Source: Pseudomonadota bacterium
GTDB taxonomy: Bacteria > Pseudomonadota > Alphaproteobacteria > Azospirillales > Azospirillaceae
NCBI GenBank assembly: GCA_023423695.1
Contig: JAFAFA010000079.1
Coordinates: 405,605-469,604, forward strand
Length of the DNA stretch: 64,000 nucleotides
Reading direction: 5' to 3'
Below the pieces are notes generated by a model. The model saw only the letters and a list, made by a program, of their open reading frames with translations. It ran no database searches and had not been told where the DNA came from. Both the position numbers and the translations under genes were made by a program. This document shows positions 1 through 9,049 of this stretch, piece after piece; positions within the stretch are counted from its first letter, which is position 1, and the number at the start of each line of letters is the position of its first letter.

Positions 1-2
1 TG

Positions 3-458
3 GCCTCGCTGCCGCTGTCGCTGGTCGGCGTGTTCCTGGGGCTTCTGGTGGCGGGATCGACGCTGAACATCTTCAGCGCCATCGGCTTCATCATGCTGAT
101 GGGTCTGGTGACCAAGAACGCCATCCTGCTGGTCGATTTCGCCAACCAGGCGCGCAAGCGCGGCGCCAGCCTGCACGACGCGCTGGTGGAGGCCGGCATC
201 ATCCGTCTGCGCCCCATCGTGATGACCACCGCCGCGATGATCTTCGGCATGATTCCGCTGGCGCTCGGCATCGGCGAGGGCGCGCAGCAGCGGGCCCCCA
301 TGGCCCATGCGGTGATCGGCGGCCTCTTGTCCTCCACCATCCTGACGCTGCTGGTGGTGCCGGTGGCGCTGACCTATCTGGACGGCCTGTCGCGCCGGAT
401 GAAGCGCTGGTTCGCCCACACCGACCCCGACGCCGCCCAACGGAACCCGGCAGAGTGA
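3..458 (+). CDS. RND efflux transporter permease, C-terminal part
   Basis: This is the C-terminal end of an inner-membrane RND (AcrB/MdtB-like) proton-driven exporter; the 5' part lies outside the window. The visible 151 residues hold the last transmembrane helices, including the typical GLVTKNAILLVDFANQAR stretch, followed by an RLRPIVMTTAAMIFGMIPLA helix and a short charged cytoplasmic tail. The conserved sequence places it in the HAE1/MdtB-C type group that exports hydrophobic compounds; the substrate cannot be told from this fragment. It ends 3 bp before the convergent stop of the patatin gene, with no visible terminator between them. Confidence 0.93.
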   Translation, partial: ASLPLSLVGVFLGLLVAGSTLNIFSAIGFIMLMGLVTKNAILLVDFANQARKRGASLHDALVEAGIIRLRPIVMTTAAMIFGMIPLALGIGEGAQQRAPMAHAVIGGLLSSTILTLLVVPVALTYLDGLSRRMKRWFAHTDPDAAQRNPAE

Positions 459-461
459 GAG

Positions 462-1556
462 TCATACGAGGGCCGGCGACCGCGCCGAGCTTTCCACGCC
501 GACGCGCACCAGATTCTGCTCCACCCACCGGCCCGCGGCCTCCCGCCCGGCATCGCGCAGCCAGTTCAGAAAGGTCCAGTCGGTCATCAGCTTTGAATAG
601 ACGCCCAGATCCTGTAGATGCTCGTCGGCATCGATCAGGTGCAGGCGCGGGGCGTCCCCGCTTGCGGACAGGCAGCGCAGTTCCTGCAGCAATGCGGCGT
701 TGAAGGTGATCTGGTTCAGGCGGGCGGCGATGCCGGCCGGATCCTCCGGGGTGCTGGCGCAGGTGATGGGATTGATCGCCACCACCAGCAAATCGGCGCC
801 GGGACAGGCCTCCATCAGCGGCGACAGCGGCGGATTGGCGAGATAGCCGCCGTCCCAGTAATCCTGCCCGTCGATCCGCACCGCGCGGAACAGGTGCGGC
901 AGGCAGGCGGAGGCCAGCAGATGATCGACCCCGACCTCTGTCTCGTCGAACAGGCGCAGCGCGCCGCTGCGCACATTGGTGGCGCTGACGAACAGCCGAA
1001 GCCCGCTCCGCCGGATCATCTCCGGTTCCACCATCTCAGCCAGCAGCCCGCGCAGGGGGTGGAAATCCGCCGACTGCGTCTGATAGGGGGTTATCCAGCG
1101 CTTTGCCCAATCCACCAGATGCGATCCCGGCGCATGGTCGACGTTCCAGCGGCCGAGCAGCCGGTCGGTCACGCTTGGCCGGATCGGTCCCAGCCGGCCG
1201 GCGGCACTCACCCGCTCCCAGAACTTCGCCAGTTCCGCCCGCGCACCTTCCCGTGCGTCGTCCGGGCCGCACCGCGCCCAGCCCTGGACCAGCATCGCGG
1301 CGTTCATCGCCCCGGCGCTGGCGCCGCTGACGCCGACCAGCCGGATGTCCTCCTCCAGCAGGCGGTCGAGCACGCCCCAGGTGAAGGCCCCATGCGCTCC
1401 TCCGCCTTGCAACGCCAGCGCCAGTGTGGGCTTCGGCGGCGGCAGGGCCAGCATGGACCCCGGCCCCGACAGTTCCAGCGGTTCCGCCGGCTTGACCTGC
1501 CGGCTGGTCACCGGCTTGCCGCACACGCGGTTCCACAGCTTGCGGATCATGGTCAT
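462..1556 (-). CDS. patatin-like phospholipase family protein
   Basis: Predicted 364-residue serine lipid acyl hydrolase of the bacterial patatin family. The oxyanion motif GGGAHGAF, the nucleophile elbow GASAG (GxSxG) and the catalytic-dyad motif DGG (in YWDGGYLANPPL) are all present and in the usual order. No signal peptide is visible, so it is probably cytoplasmic or peripheral. An in-frame extension up to 1634 is possible, but the start at 1556 is preferred because GAGCGAGGA lies 8-9 bases before this ATG (MTMIRKLWNRV). It is transcribed alone, divergently from the RNA methyltransferase gene and convergently with the RND gene. Its physiological lipid substrate is unknown. Confidence 0.9.
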   Translation of the reverse strand: MTMIRKLWNRVCGKPVTSRQVKPAEPLELSGPGSMLALPPPKPTLALALQGGGAHGAFTWGVLDRLLEEDIRLVGVSGASAGAMNAAMLVQGWARCGPDDAREGARAELAKFWERVSAAGRLGPIRPSVTDRLLGRWNVDHAPGSHLVDWAKRWITPYQTQSADFHPLRGLLAEMVEPEMIRRSGLRLFVSATNVRSGALRLFDETEVGVDHLLASACLPHLFRAVRIDGQDYWDGGYLANPPLSPLMEACPGADLLVVAINPITCASTPEDPAGIAARLNQITFNAALLQELRCLSASGDAPRLHLIDADEHLQDLGVYSKLMTDWTFLNWLRDAGREAAGRWVEQNLVRVGVESSARSPALV

Positions 1557-1722
1557 GTCGGCACGTCCTCGCTCAACTATGCTGCATCGCAACATGAGCA
1601 GGGCCTTGAGCATCGGCAAGGGGGGTATGCCCACGGAAGGGGAGGATCGGCACCGCTCTATCCCCCCGGCATTGGAAAGCCGCCTCCATATGCACTAAGT
1701 AGGCACACACCCCAGTTGCCGA

Positions 1723-2541
1723 GTGCCCCCTTTGCCCAGCATTGTCCCCATCACCGACCCTGAGGACCCGCGCATCGAGCCCTACCGCGACGTGCGGGAG
1801 CGCGATCTCGTCGGCCGTGACGGGCTGTTCATCGCGGAAGGGGCGGTGGTGGTGCGCAGCCTCGTCCAGTCCACCCGCTACCGTGCCCGCTCGCTGCTGA
1901 TCGCCGACAAGCGGGTGGAGGCGCTGGGGCCGATGCTGACGGCGCTGCCCGCCGACACGCCCGTCTATACCGCGACCCAGGCCGTGCTCGACCGCGTCGC
2001 CGGCTTCCCCCTGCACCGCGGCATCCTGGCTGTGGGCGAGAAGACCGAGGTGCCGAGTGCCGCCGATCTGCTGGCTGCTTGCGGTCCGGTCGCCCGCGTG
2101 GTGATGCTGTTCGGCATCGGCAACCACGACAACATGGGCGGCATCTTCCGCAATGCCGCCGCCTTCGGCGCCAATGCGGTGATCCTCGATCCCGGCTGCT
2201 GCGACCCGCTCTACCGCAAGGCGATCCGTGTTTCGGTGGGCGCGACCCTGCTGGTGCCGACCGCGAAGCTCGGCATCGGCGAGGATCCCCTCGCCTTGCT
2301 CGACCGGTTCGGATTCGAGGCGGTGGCGCTGAGCCCCGCCGGTGCCGAGACGCTGGCCGCCCTGCCCCCGCCCCGCCGCGCCGCCCTGCTGTTCGGGTCG
2401 GAGGGGCCGGGCCTGCCGCCCACCCTGCTGGCCCGCGCCCGCAGCGTGCGCATTCCGATGGCCGACGGCTTCGATTCCCTCAACGTGGCGACCACCAGCG
2501 GCATCGTGCTGCACCACATCGCCTCCGGACAGGCCCAATGA
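1723..2541 (+). CDS. TrmH/SpoU-family RNA 2'-O-methyltransferase
   Basis: Predicted 272-residue SPOUT-superfamily methyltransferase acting on tRNA or rRNA ribose. The three knot motifs are visible: NHDNMGGIFRNAAAFG, LLFGSEGPGLP and IPMADGFDSLNVATTSGI. An N-terminal substrate-binding region (RIEPYRDVRERDLVGRDGLF) precedes them. The start codon is GTG at 1723. The stop overlaps the ATG of the following helicase gene by 4 bp (ATGA), so the two are very likely co-transcribed and translationally coupled. The overlap suggests a shared role in RNA metabolism, but the modified nucleotide cannot be inferred from sequence. Confidence 0.9.
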   Translation: MPPLPSIVPITDPEDPRIEPYRDVRERDLVGRDGLFIAEGAVVVRSLVQSTRYRARSLLIADKRVEALGPMLTALPADTPVYTATQAVLDRVAGFPLHRGILAVGEKTEVPSAADLLAACGPVARVVMLFGIGNHDNMGGIFRNAAAFGANAVILDPGCCDPLYRKAIRVSVGATLLVPTAKLGIGEDPLALLDRFGFEAVALSPAGAETLAALPPPRRAALLFGSEGPGLPPTLLARARSVRIPMADGFDSLNVATTSGIVLHHIASGQAQ

Positions 2542-4763
2542 CCGACGAGACCAACACGCCTGCCGCCACGACCGACACTACGGCCACCGCCGACCCGCAT
2601 CTGGTCCACGACCTTGCCGTCTCCCATCCGGAGGTGACGACGCTGGGCGCCGCCGGTGTGCTGCGGATGCTTGACGCCGAGGTGCGCGGACTGGTGCCGC
2701 TCGGCCTGCCGCTGCCCAAGGGCAAGCGCGACCTGTTGGTCCCGGCGGAGCGGCGCGAGGCCATCCTGTTGGAGATCAACGGCCGCATCGACCGAGCCCA
2801 TCGTCGTGATGCGCTGCTGGCCCAGAGCCGCCGCGCGCTCACCGGCAGCCACACCGCATTGCTGTCCTGCGAGGACCGAACCCGCGTGCGCGCCGTCCGC
2901 AGCGACGAGCTGCCCTGGCCCGGCCTGTCCCCCGCGATCCGGCTGCAGGTGTCGCGGACCTTCGATGCCCTGGAGTTGTCGGACCTGTCCGATGCCGAAC
3001 TCTCGGCGCGGCTGGACCATGACCCGGCATTGCGCGCCGCCCTGGACGGTGCCCTGTCGCGGGTGGCGACCCGGTTGCGCGATTTGGCGGAGCGGGCCGG
3101 CGACGATCCCGATTGGGGCTTCGCCAGTCTTGCAGACCGGCTGGGCAAGGCCGCCCGCAACCGCAGCGATGCCGACGAGCTTCTCGATCGCTGGGACCGC
3201 GAGTACGACCAGTGGCGCCGCGACCGGGCGGAGGCGCGCGGCCGGGCCTATGTCGACCGTCATTTCGACTTCGCCCGCTTCGAGCGGCTGTTCCCGGTGG
3301 CGCGCGGCATGAACCGCCGGTTGGTGCTGGTGATCGGCCCGACCAACTCCGGAAAGACCCACCGCGCCATCACCGCCCTGCGCGAAGCGCGCGACGGCCT
3401 CTATCTCGCCCCGCTGCGCCTGCTGGCGCTGGAGGTGATGGAGCGGCTGAACGCCGAAGGCACCCCGACCACGCTCATCACCGGCGAGGAGGAGATCCGC
3501 ACCCCCGGCGCCCGCCACACCGCTTCCACCGTCGAGGTGATGGACCCCGACCGGCCGGTGGAGGTCGCGGTGATCGACGAAATCCAGATGCTGGCCGACC
3601 CGGCACGCGGCTGGGCCTGGACCGCCGCGCTGATGGGGGTGCCGGCGGAGACCGTCTACATCCTCGGCGCGCCGGAGGTCCGCCCGCTGGTGGAGCGCGC
3701 CGCCGCCCATCTCGGCGAGGCGCTGGAGGTAGTGGAACTCGACCGCAAGACTCCGCTGTCGATGCTCGACCGCCGGCTGGAATGGGCGGAGGTGGAGCGC
3801 GGCGATGCCCTGATCGCCTTCTCCCGCCGCGAGGTGCACAGCGTCCGCGACACGCTGCTGGCGCAGGGCCTGTCGGTCGCCGCCATCTATGGCGCGCTCG
3901 CCCCGGCGGTGCGGCGGCGCGAGGCGGCACGCTTCCTGTCCGGTGAGGCCGATGTGGTGGTGGCGACGGACGCCATCGGCATGGGTCTCAACCTGCCCTG
4001 CCGGCGTGTGCTGTTCACCGCGCTTGAGAAGTTCGACGGCAGCGCCGTCCGCCCGCTGACCGCGACGGAGGTCAAGCAGATCGCCGGTCGCGCCGGCCGC
4101 TTCGGCCAGTTCGAGGAGGGGCATTTCGGCGTCATCGCCCGCGGCACGCCTGCCACCCTGAAACGCCTCTTGGAGTCGCCGGACCGCCGGCTGCGTGCCG
4201 ACGCCCCCCTGCCCGTCCGCCCGACCCGCGCCATGCTGGCCCGGCTCGCCTCCCACATCGACAGCGACGAGACGCGCCTGCTGGTGGACTGCTTCGGCAC
4301 CGCGGCCACTGCCGGTTCCCCCTTCCGTCTGGCCGATCTGTCCACCCTGCGTCGTGCCGCGCCGATGCTGGACGCCCGGCGGTTGACGTTGGCCGCCAAG
4401 CTCGAACTGCTGCTCGCCCCCGCCGATCTGGAAGAGCCGGAGGACGCCAAGGTGTTTGCCGCCATCCTCGACGCGGTGGAGGCGGGGGAGCGCTTGCCGC
4501 TCGCGCGCCTGATCCCGGCGAGGCTCGATGGGCTGACCGCCGATGTGCTGGAAGCGGCGTCCCGGACCTGCGACCTCTATTTCTGGGCGTCCCGCAAATT
4601 CCCCGATGCCCTGCCCGACCGCGACCGGGTGCGCAGCGCCCGCGACGCCATCGGCCAACGCCTGTCGGAAGCACTCGCCTCCCGCGCCCGCCGCCGCGAA
4701 CCGCCGCCTGCCGCCGGCTTCCGCGGCGCCCCGCGCAAGCGCTTCGGCCCCCGCCGACGCTGA
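2538..4763 (+). CDS. SUV3-type ATP-dependent RNA helicase
   Basis: Predicted 741-residue helicase of the mitochondrial SUV3/alphaproteobacterial type. Walker A is GPTNSGKTHRAI, motif II is DEIQ (VIDEIQMLADPARGWAW), and motif VI is QIAGRAGRFG, matching SUV3 rather than DEAD or DEAH proteins. About 260 N-terminal residues precede the motor and the C-terminus is basic (RKRFGPRRR). In mitochondria SUV3 works with an exoribonuclease in RNA turnover; a similar role here is inference. Translation starts at the ATG overlapping the methyltransferase stop; a longer upstream frame is only antisense-like read-through of that gene. Confidence 0.9.
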   Translation: MTDETNTPAATTDTTATADPHLVHDLAVSHPEVTTLGAAGVLRMLDAEVRGLVPLGLPLPKGKRDLLVPAERREAILLEINGRIDRAHRRDALLAQSRRALTGSHTALLSCEDRTRVRAVRSDELPWPGLSPAIRLQVSRTFDALELSDLSDAELSARLDHDPALRAALDGALSRVATRLRDLAERAGDDPDWGFASLADRLGKAARNRSDADELLDRWDREYDQWRRDRAEARGRAYVDRHFDFARFERLFPVARGMNRRLVLVIGPTNSGKTHRAITALREARDGLYLAPLRLLALEVMERLNAEGTPTTLITGEEEIRTPGARHTASTVEVMDPDRPVEVAVIDEIQMLADPARGWAWTAALMGVPAETVYILGAPEVRPLVERAAAHLGEALEVVELDRKTPLSMLDRRLEWAEVERGDALIAFSRREVHSVRDTLLAQGLSVAAIYGALAPAVRRREAARFLSGEADVVVATDAIGMGLNLPCRRVLFTALEKFDGSAVRPLTATEVKQIAGRAGRFGQFEEGHFGVIARGTPATLKRLLESPDRRLRADAPLPVRPTRAMLARLASHIDSDETRLLVDCFGTAATAGSPFRLADLSTLRRAAPMLDARRLTLAAKLELLLAPADLEEPEDAKVFAAILDAVEAGERLPLARLIPARLDGLTADVLEAASRTCDLYFWASRKFPDALPDRDRVRSARDAIGQRLSEALASRARRREPPPAAGFRGAPRKRFGPRRR

Positions 4764-4993
4764 GGGACGCGATTGGTTCCCGGCTAAATTCGGCCGCATG
4801 GCACTGCTGCGCTGCGAACGAAGTCACTTTCCCGCTGTTCTGAACTGGACCTGCTCCGGCAGAGCCACCATATCGATAGACACGTTCTATTGCGATGTTC
4901 GGTTTCATCGATTGGACACTATCGAACTGGTCGGCCATTCTTGCATCAGCGGTCAAGTCTCTGGCCGCCAAGGACCGTTCAGGAGCAACCGGC
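4764..4993. promoter_or_regulatory. mntH upstream region with a candidate operator
   Basis: This 230-bp gap holds no gene. It is more AT-rich than its neighbours between about 4870 and 4930. A 7-bp inverted repeat, TCGATAG at 4873-4879 and CTATCGA at 4919-4925, brackets 39 bp, and TCGAT/ATCGA arms also occur at 4908-4925. A metal-responsive repressor site would be expected before mntH, but these arms do not match a Fur, Mur or MntR consensus that I can recall with certainty. I did not see a yybP-ykoY manganese riboswitch. Confidence 0.35.
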
Positions 4994-6283
4994 GTGAAGA
5001 CCGCATCCCCCACCATCGCCGCAGACGCCACATCCCGCATCCCCGCGACCGGACGCCGGTTCTGGACCATGCTCGGCCCCGGCTTCGTGGTGGCGGTCGG
5101 CTATATGGATCCGGGAAACTGGGCGACGGACATCGCGGCGGGATCCAGCTTCGGCTTCGCGCTGCTGTCGGCGGTGCTGATCGCCAGTCTGGCCGGCATC
5201 TTCCTGCAGGGGTTGATCGTCAGGCTGACGCTGGCGACCGGCAAAGACCTGGCCCGGCTGATCCGCGACCGTTTCCCCCGCCCCGTGGCGATGGCGGTGT
5301 GGGCAGTGTCCGAACTGGCGATGATCGCCACCGATCTGGCCGAACTGCTGGGCAGCGCCATCGCGCTGAAGCTGCTGTTCGGCATCCCTATCATGGCCGG
5401 CGTGGTGATCTCCGCCGTGCTGACCTTCGGCATCCTGGCCCTGCCGGGTGCGCGGGGCCGTGCGCCCGAACTGGTGGTCGGCGCTCTGATGAGCGTGGTC
5501 GTGGTCTGCTTCGCCTGGGAACTGGTGATCGCCCGCCCCGATCCCGGCGCCCTGCTGGCCGGGCTGGTTCCGAGCATCGAGTTGGCCCGCGATCCGGAGA
5601 TGCTGTACCTGTCGCTGGGCATCATCGGCGCCACCGTCATGCCGCACAATCTATTCCTCCACTCCGGTCTGGTGCGCTCGCGTCTGGCCGAGGTGAAGAC
5701 GGCGGAGGAGCGCCGACAGGCCGCCCGCTGGCTGACAATCGATCTCTCGACCGCGCTGGCGCTGGCTGGTCTGGTAAACGGATCCATCCTGGCGGTGGCC
5801 GCCGTCGCGTTCCAAGGCGTCACCACCGGCAGCACCCCCGGCATCGAGGACGCGCACGCCCTGCTGGGCAGCAGCATCGGCGGGGCCGCCGCGCTGATCT
5901 TCGCCATCGCCCTGCTGGCCGCCGGCCAGAGTTCCACCACCACCGGCACCATGGCCGGGCAGATGGTGACGGAAGGCTTCCTGAACCTGCGCCTGCGCCC
6001 CATCACCCGCGCCCTGATCACCCGCGGCGCCTCGCTGATCCCGGCGCTGGCGGTACTGGGCAGCGCCGGCGACGGCGCGGTGGACGAACTGCTGGTGCTG
6101 AGTCAGGTGGTTCTGGCGCTGACCCTGCCCTTCATCCTGATCCCGATGCTGTTGCTGCTGCGCAACGACAAGCTGATGGGCGGGCTGGCGATGGCGCCGT
6201 TGACCCTGCGGCTGGCGAGCCTGACGGTGCTGCTGCTGACCGGCCTGTCCGGCTGGCTGGCCGGCACCACAGCGATGGCGTGA
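4994..6283 (+). CDS. mntH: Nramp-family Mn2+/Fe2+ transporter
   Basis: Predicted 429-residue inner-membrane, proton-coupled divalent metal importer of the NRAMP family. The metal-site helix motif DPGNWATD (TM1) and the MPHNLFLHSGLV segment (TM6) with its Met are both conserved, and about 11 hydrophobic segments follow. The GTG start at 4994 is chosen because AGGAG sits 8 bases upstream (4981-4985); an in-frame ATG at 4895 would add 33 poorly conserved residues. It stands alone on the plus strand, and a candidate operator lies upstream. Mn2+ is the most likely physiological substrate, by family. Confidence 0.92.
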   Translation: MKTASPTIAADATSRIPATGRRFWTMLGPGFVVAVGYMDPGNWATDIAAGSSFGFALLSAVLIASLAGIFLQGLIVRLTLATGKDLARLIRDRFPRPVAMAVWAVSELAMIATDLAELLGSAIALKLLFGIPIMAGVVISAVLTFGILALPGARGRAPELVVGALMSVVVVCFAWELVIARPDPGALLAGLVPSIELARDPEMLYLSLGIIGATVMPHNLFLHSGLVRSRLAEVKTAEERRQAARWLTIDLSTALALAGLVNGSILAVAAVAFQGVTTGSTPGIEDAHALLGSSIGGAAALIFAIALLAAGQSSTTTGTMAGQMVTEGFLNLRLRPITRALITRGASLIPALAVLGSAGDGAVDELLVLSQVVLALTLPFILIPMLLLLRNDKLMGGLAMAPLTLRLASLTVLLLTGLSGWLAGTTAMA

Positions 6284-6364
6284 GCGGAAAGGCGGCTCGA
6301 CCCGGAGCGGGGAATGGTCCATCTTGCGGCCCCTCCCCGTTCTTCACAGTCTGACCGGTGCCCC

Positions 6365-6577
6365 ATGGATCCCGCCCTCGAACAGCGCCTCGCCGACCTG
6401 GAAAGCCGCCTCGCCCACCACGAGCGCATGGCAGAGGAAATGTCGGAGGTCATCTTCGCCCAGGGCCAGACCATCGACCGCCTGACCGCGCAGTTGAAGC
6501 GCATGCGCGACCGGGTCGAGGCGGCCGAATACGCGATCGCATCTCCACAGGACGACCGGCCGCCGCCGCATTATTGA
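6365..6577 (+). CDS. slyX: SlyX family protein
   Basis: Small 70-residue cytoplasmic protein of the SlyX family. It is almost entirely a coiled coil (EQRLADLESRLAHHER, then an EVIFAQGQTIDRL heptad region) and ends in the family's characteristic PPHY. The function of SlyX is not established. ATG 6365 gives the usual length; an upstream in-frame ATG at 6314 adds residues that do not resemble the family. It lies 81 bp after mntH in the same direction and converges on the copper module. Confidence 0.88.
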   Translation: MDPALEQRLADLESRLAHHERMAEEMSEVIFAQGQTIDRLTAQLKRMRDRVEAAEYAIASPQDDRPPPHY

Positions 6578-6616
6578 GGGGCGACGGCCGGCCTGCGGGC
6601 CTAACTCCGCAAAGAC

Positions 6617-8155
6617 TCACCCCGCCCCCTCGACCACCACCTCCGTCATCATTCCCGTCGCCATGTGCAGCAGGTTGTGGCAGTGCAGCGGCCAGCGGCC
6701 GGGATTGTCGGCGTCGAAGGCCACCGTCACGCTGCCCATCATCGGCACCAGCACCGTGTCGCGCACCGCCCCCACCAGCGGGCGGCCGTCGATCGCGACC
6801 ACCTGGAAGTGATGGCCGTGCAGGTGCATGGGGTGCGCCATCATCGACGTGTTCTCGAAGGTCAGTTCCACCCGCTGGCCCTGGCGCACCACCAACGGCC
6901 TGTGAGCACCGAAGGTCCGGTCGTCCAGGCTCCAGACATAGGGCTCCATCGACCCGGTCAGCCGCACCCGCGTCGACAGATCCGCCGCACGGGGAGGAAG
7001 AGACTGCGCGGCCACTAGCCGCCGCTCCAGCGACAGGTCGAGCGCGTCGGTGGCGGCACCTCCCTGCTCCGCCACCCGCTGCACCGTTGCACCGGGCGTG
7101 GCGAGCACGATGCCGGTCCGCTGCACCGCGCCCTCGCGCAGGGCCAGGATCGGAAAGGCGCCGCCTTCGGAGGGCAACCTCAGCCGGATGTCCAGCCGCT
7201 GCCCCATGCTGATCCCGAAGCGGTTGCCGGCGACCGGGTGCACGGGGTTGCCGTCCGCCGCGACCACCTCCCCGGTCAGGCGTCCAAGATCGAGATGGAA
7301 AGCGGTGGAGGTGGCGCCGTTGATCACCCGCAAGCGCACCCGTCCACCCCGCTCCACCCGCAAGACCTCGGGGTCCGCAAGCGTGCGGTCATTGGCGAGA
7401 TAGGCGTCATACTCGACGTCGTTCAGGTCCATCGCCATGCCGCTGGACATGGCATGCCCGGCGGAACCATGCGCCATCCCGCCATGATTCATCGACCCAT
7501 GATTGCCAGACCCGTGATTGCCAGACCCGTGCCCCATGGAGCCGTGGGACCCATGCCCCGTTTGGCCGTGACCGCCGTGCCCTGTCCCGCCGGCCGGCCC
7601 AGTCAGCGAGGCCAGCAGCTCGGCCGGATCGCGGAAGGTAAAGTCATGCAGCAGGATGGTCACCTCCTGCTCGTCGGCGCGGAGGTCGTCGGGGCTGCGG
7701 ACCACCAACGGGGCCGCCATCAGCAATTGTTCCTGCAGCCCGTGGTGGGAGTGCATCCAGTGCGTCCCCGTCCGTGGCGCGAAGTCGTAGCTGGCAGTGC
7801 CGCCGTCGCGGATGGTCGGCCGGTTCATGTCGGCCACGCCGTCCTGGACATAGGGCGGTGTCTGGCCATGCCAGTGGATCACCGCCTCTTCCCCCGCCCG
7901 GTTGGCGAGGTCGACCAGGAACCGCCGTCCGGGATCGAGGACGAGTCCGTGCGTACCGTCGGGCTGACGGATGCCGAAAACCTTCGCCGCCTTGCCGTTC
8001 ACATCGAGCGTGCGGCGCTCGATGGTCAGGCGGACAGGCTGATCCGCGGCCGGCGTGGCGGCCAGGATGGAGCGGGGAAAGGCGGGCAGCAGGGCGGCAC
8101 AGCCGCCGGCGATGGCCGTCGAAAGCAGACGGCGGCGCGAAAGCGCGAGAGTCAT
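6617..8155 (-). CDS. multicopper oxidase with Tat signal and His/Met-rich loop
   Basis: Predicted 512-residue periplasmic multicopper oxidase (CopA/CueO/CumA-like) that would oxidise Cu(I) or phenolic substrates and reduce O2 to water. A twin-arginine signal (SRRRLL) opens the protein. Copper ligands are complete: HWHG, HSH, HPMHLHGHHF and HCHNLLHMATGMM, the last with an axial Met. A roughly 50-residue Gly/His/Met/Ser linker (about residues 191-240) looks like a copper-binding loop. An in-frame GTG at 8164 is an alternative start; both starts have weak ribosome sites. The small exported gene upstream on the same strand suggests a two-gene copper-tolerance operon. Confidence 0.9.
   Translation of the reverse strand: MTLALSRRRLLSTAIAGGCAALLPAFPRSILAATPAADQPVRLTIERRTLDVNGKAAKVFGIRQPDGTHGLVLDPGRRFLVDLANRAGEEAVIHWHGQTPPYVQDGVADMNRPTIRDGGTASYDFAPRTGTHWMHSHHGLQEQLLMAAPLVVRSPDDLRADEQEVTILLHDFTFRDPAELLASLTGPAGGTGHGGHGQTGHGSHGSMGHGSGNHGSGNHGSMNHGGMAHGSAGHAMSSGMAMDLNDVEYDAYLANDRTLADPEVLRVERGGRVRLRVINGATSTAFHLDLGRLTGEVVAADGNPVHPVAGNRFGISMGQRLDIRLRLPSEGGAFPILALREGAVQRTGIVLATPGATVQRVAEQGGAATDALDLSLERRLVAAQSLPPRAADLSTRVRLTGSMEPYVWSLDDRTFGAHRPLVVRQGQRVELTFENTSMMAHPMHLHGHHFQVVAIDGRPLVGAVRDTVLVPMMGSVTVAFDADNPGRWPLHCHNLLHMATGMMTEVVVEGAG
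7496..7530. repeat. 15-bp tandem repeat inside the oxidase gene
   Basis: Two nearly identical 15-bp units (7496-7510 and 7511-7525, one mismatch) plus a partial third sit in the His/Met-rich linker of the multicopper oxidase. They encode repeated Ser-Gly-Asn-His-Gly units, so slippage would change the number of metal-binding residues without a frameshift. Confidence 0.7.
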
Positions 8156-8236
8156 TGCGGACACCGGAAATGCGATTTGGGTGAAAGTGCCGAAGGCGCC
8201 ATCACGCCCCGAGCGGACGCGGACGACGCGGACGCT

Positions 8237-8656
8237 TCATCCCAGCCGCGGCGGCGGTAGGTCCGGGCGCACTCCCTGCCCCTCATGCAACGGGCCGGCG
8301 GGCCAGCCCGTCACCGACCTCGCCAACTCCACGGGAGCGGCCAACTCTTCTCCGGGCGCAGCCACAGCCATCGAGGCGCAGGACATGCCACCGCAGCAGG
8401 GCTGCAGCACACCATGTTTGCCTGAGCCCTGTAGACCTGATCCCTGCGAATGGGCAGGAACGGCCCGGACATGGTCGGTCTTCGCAGCGGACTGCACATG
8501 ATGCTGGGCCATGGCCGCGGACGAAGCGCTGTCCCCGCCATGCGGGCATGCGGCGACGGCGCCCCCTTGCCACAGCAGCAGGACGAGCATCGCCAGGGCC
8601 ACCGCCCCGGCCATGCCCGTCAGCCTCCGCAGCCAGTCGGCGACACAGATCGGCAC
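8237..8656 (-). CDS. small exported His/Cys/Met-containing protein, probably copper-related
   Basis: Predicted 139-residue protein. An N-terminal hydrophobic segment (GMAGAVALAMLVLLLW) looks like a signal peptide or anchor. It is followed by potential metal ligands: CPHGG, HHVQSAAKTDH, CCGGMSCASM and several Met and His. The proline-rich end (DLPPPRLG) recalls DUF2946-type proteins, but I am not certain of the family. The start is a GTG with GGGAG about 7 bases upstream. It lies 81 bp upstream of the multicopper oxidase on the same strand, which supports a role in periplasmic copper handling. Confidence 0.7.
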   Translation of the reverse strand: MPICVADWLRRLTGMAGAVALAMLVLLLWQGGAVAACPHGGDSASSAAMAQHHVQSAAKTDHVRAVPAHSQGSGLQGSGKHGVLQPCCGGMSCASMAVAAPGEELAAPVELARSVTGWPAGPLHEGQGVRPDLPPPRLG

Positions 8657-8839
8657 CGCAACGCTCCCGCTTGTTACTCCGCCTTTTCAGATAGGTCGTC
8701 GGGTGGATGCGGTCAATCACCGCCTACCGCCGGACAGCCCCACTACCCATTCAGTCTTAAGAGCTTTCCCGAACATGGAACTGCAACACGGCTCCCCTAT
8801 ATTCGCGCTCACCCGAAACAACCCACCTCCGTCGTGACC

Positions 8840-9049
8840 ATGTCCGCCTCCGCCCGTCCGGCCAGCACCCCGCACACCGCGAGCCGTCAACTGCATTGCG
8901 CCTGCTGCGGCCGCCCATTCGTTCGTCCGTCGACGCGGGGGCCGGCACCGCTCTATTGCTCGGTGGATTGCCAGAAGCAGATGCGGGTCCGCACACGGGT
9001 GTGGAGCCAGCGCGACGACGCCCCGTTCGGCCTTCGCCGCGCGTCCTGA
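8840..9049 (+). CDS. small protein with two CxxC-like pairs
   Basis: Predicted 69-residue protein, not recognised as a named family. It has a CACCGRPF pair and a YCSVDCQKQ pair separated by about 20 residues, the layout of a small zinc ribbon or zinc finger, followed by a basic Arg-rich end. It starts at ATG 8840, or possibly the GTG two codons upstream. It is divergent from the copper module and convergent with pbpC. A DNA-, RNA- or protein-binding role would be a guess. Confidence 0.6.
   Translation: MSASARPASTPHTASRQLHCACCGRPFVRPSTRGPAPLYCSVDCQKQMRVRTRVWSQRDDAPFGLRRAS

Noticed and set aside
2211..4799. Long minus-strand reading frame antisense to the helicase gene
   Set aside because: A GC-driven shadow: repetitive G/Q/H/R composition, no domains, and the plus strand has clear helicase motifs.
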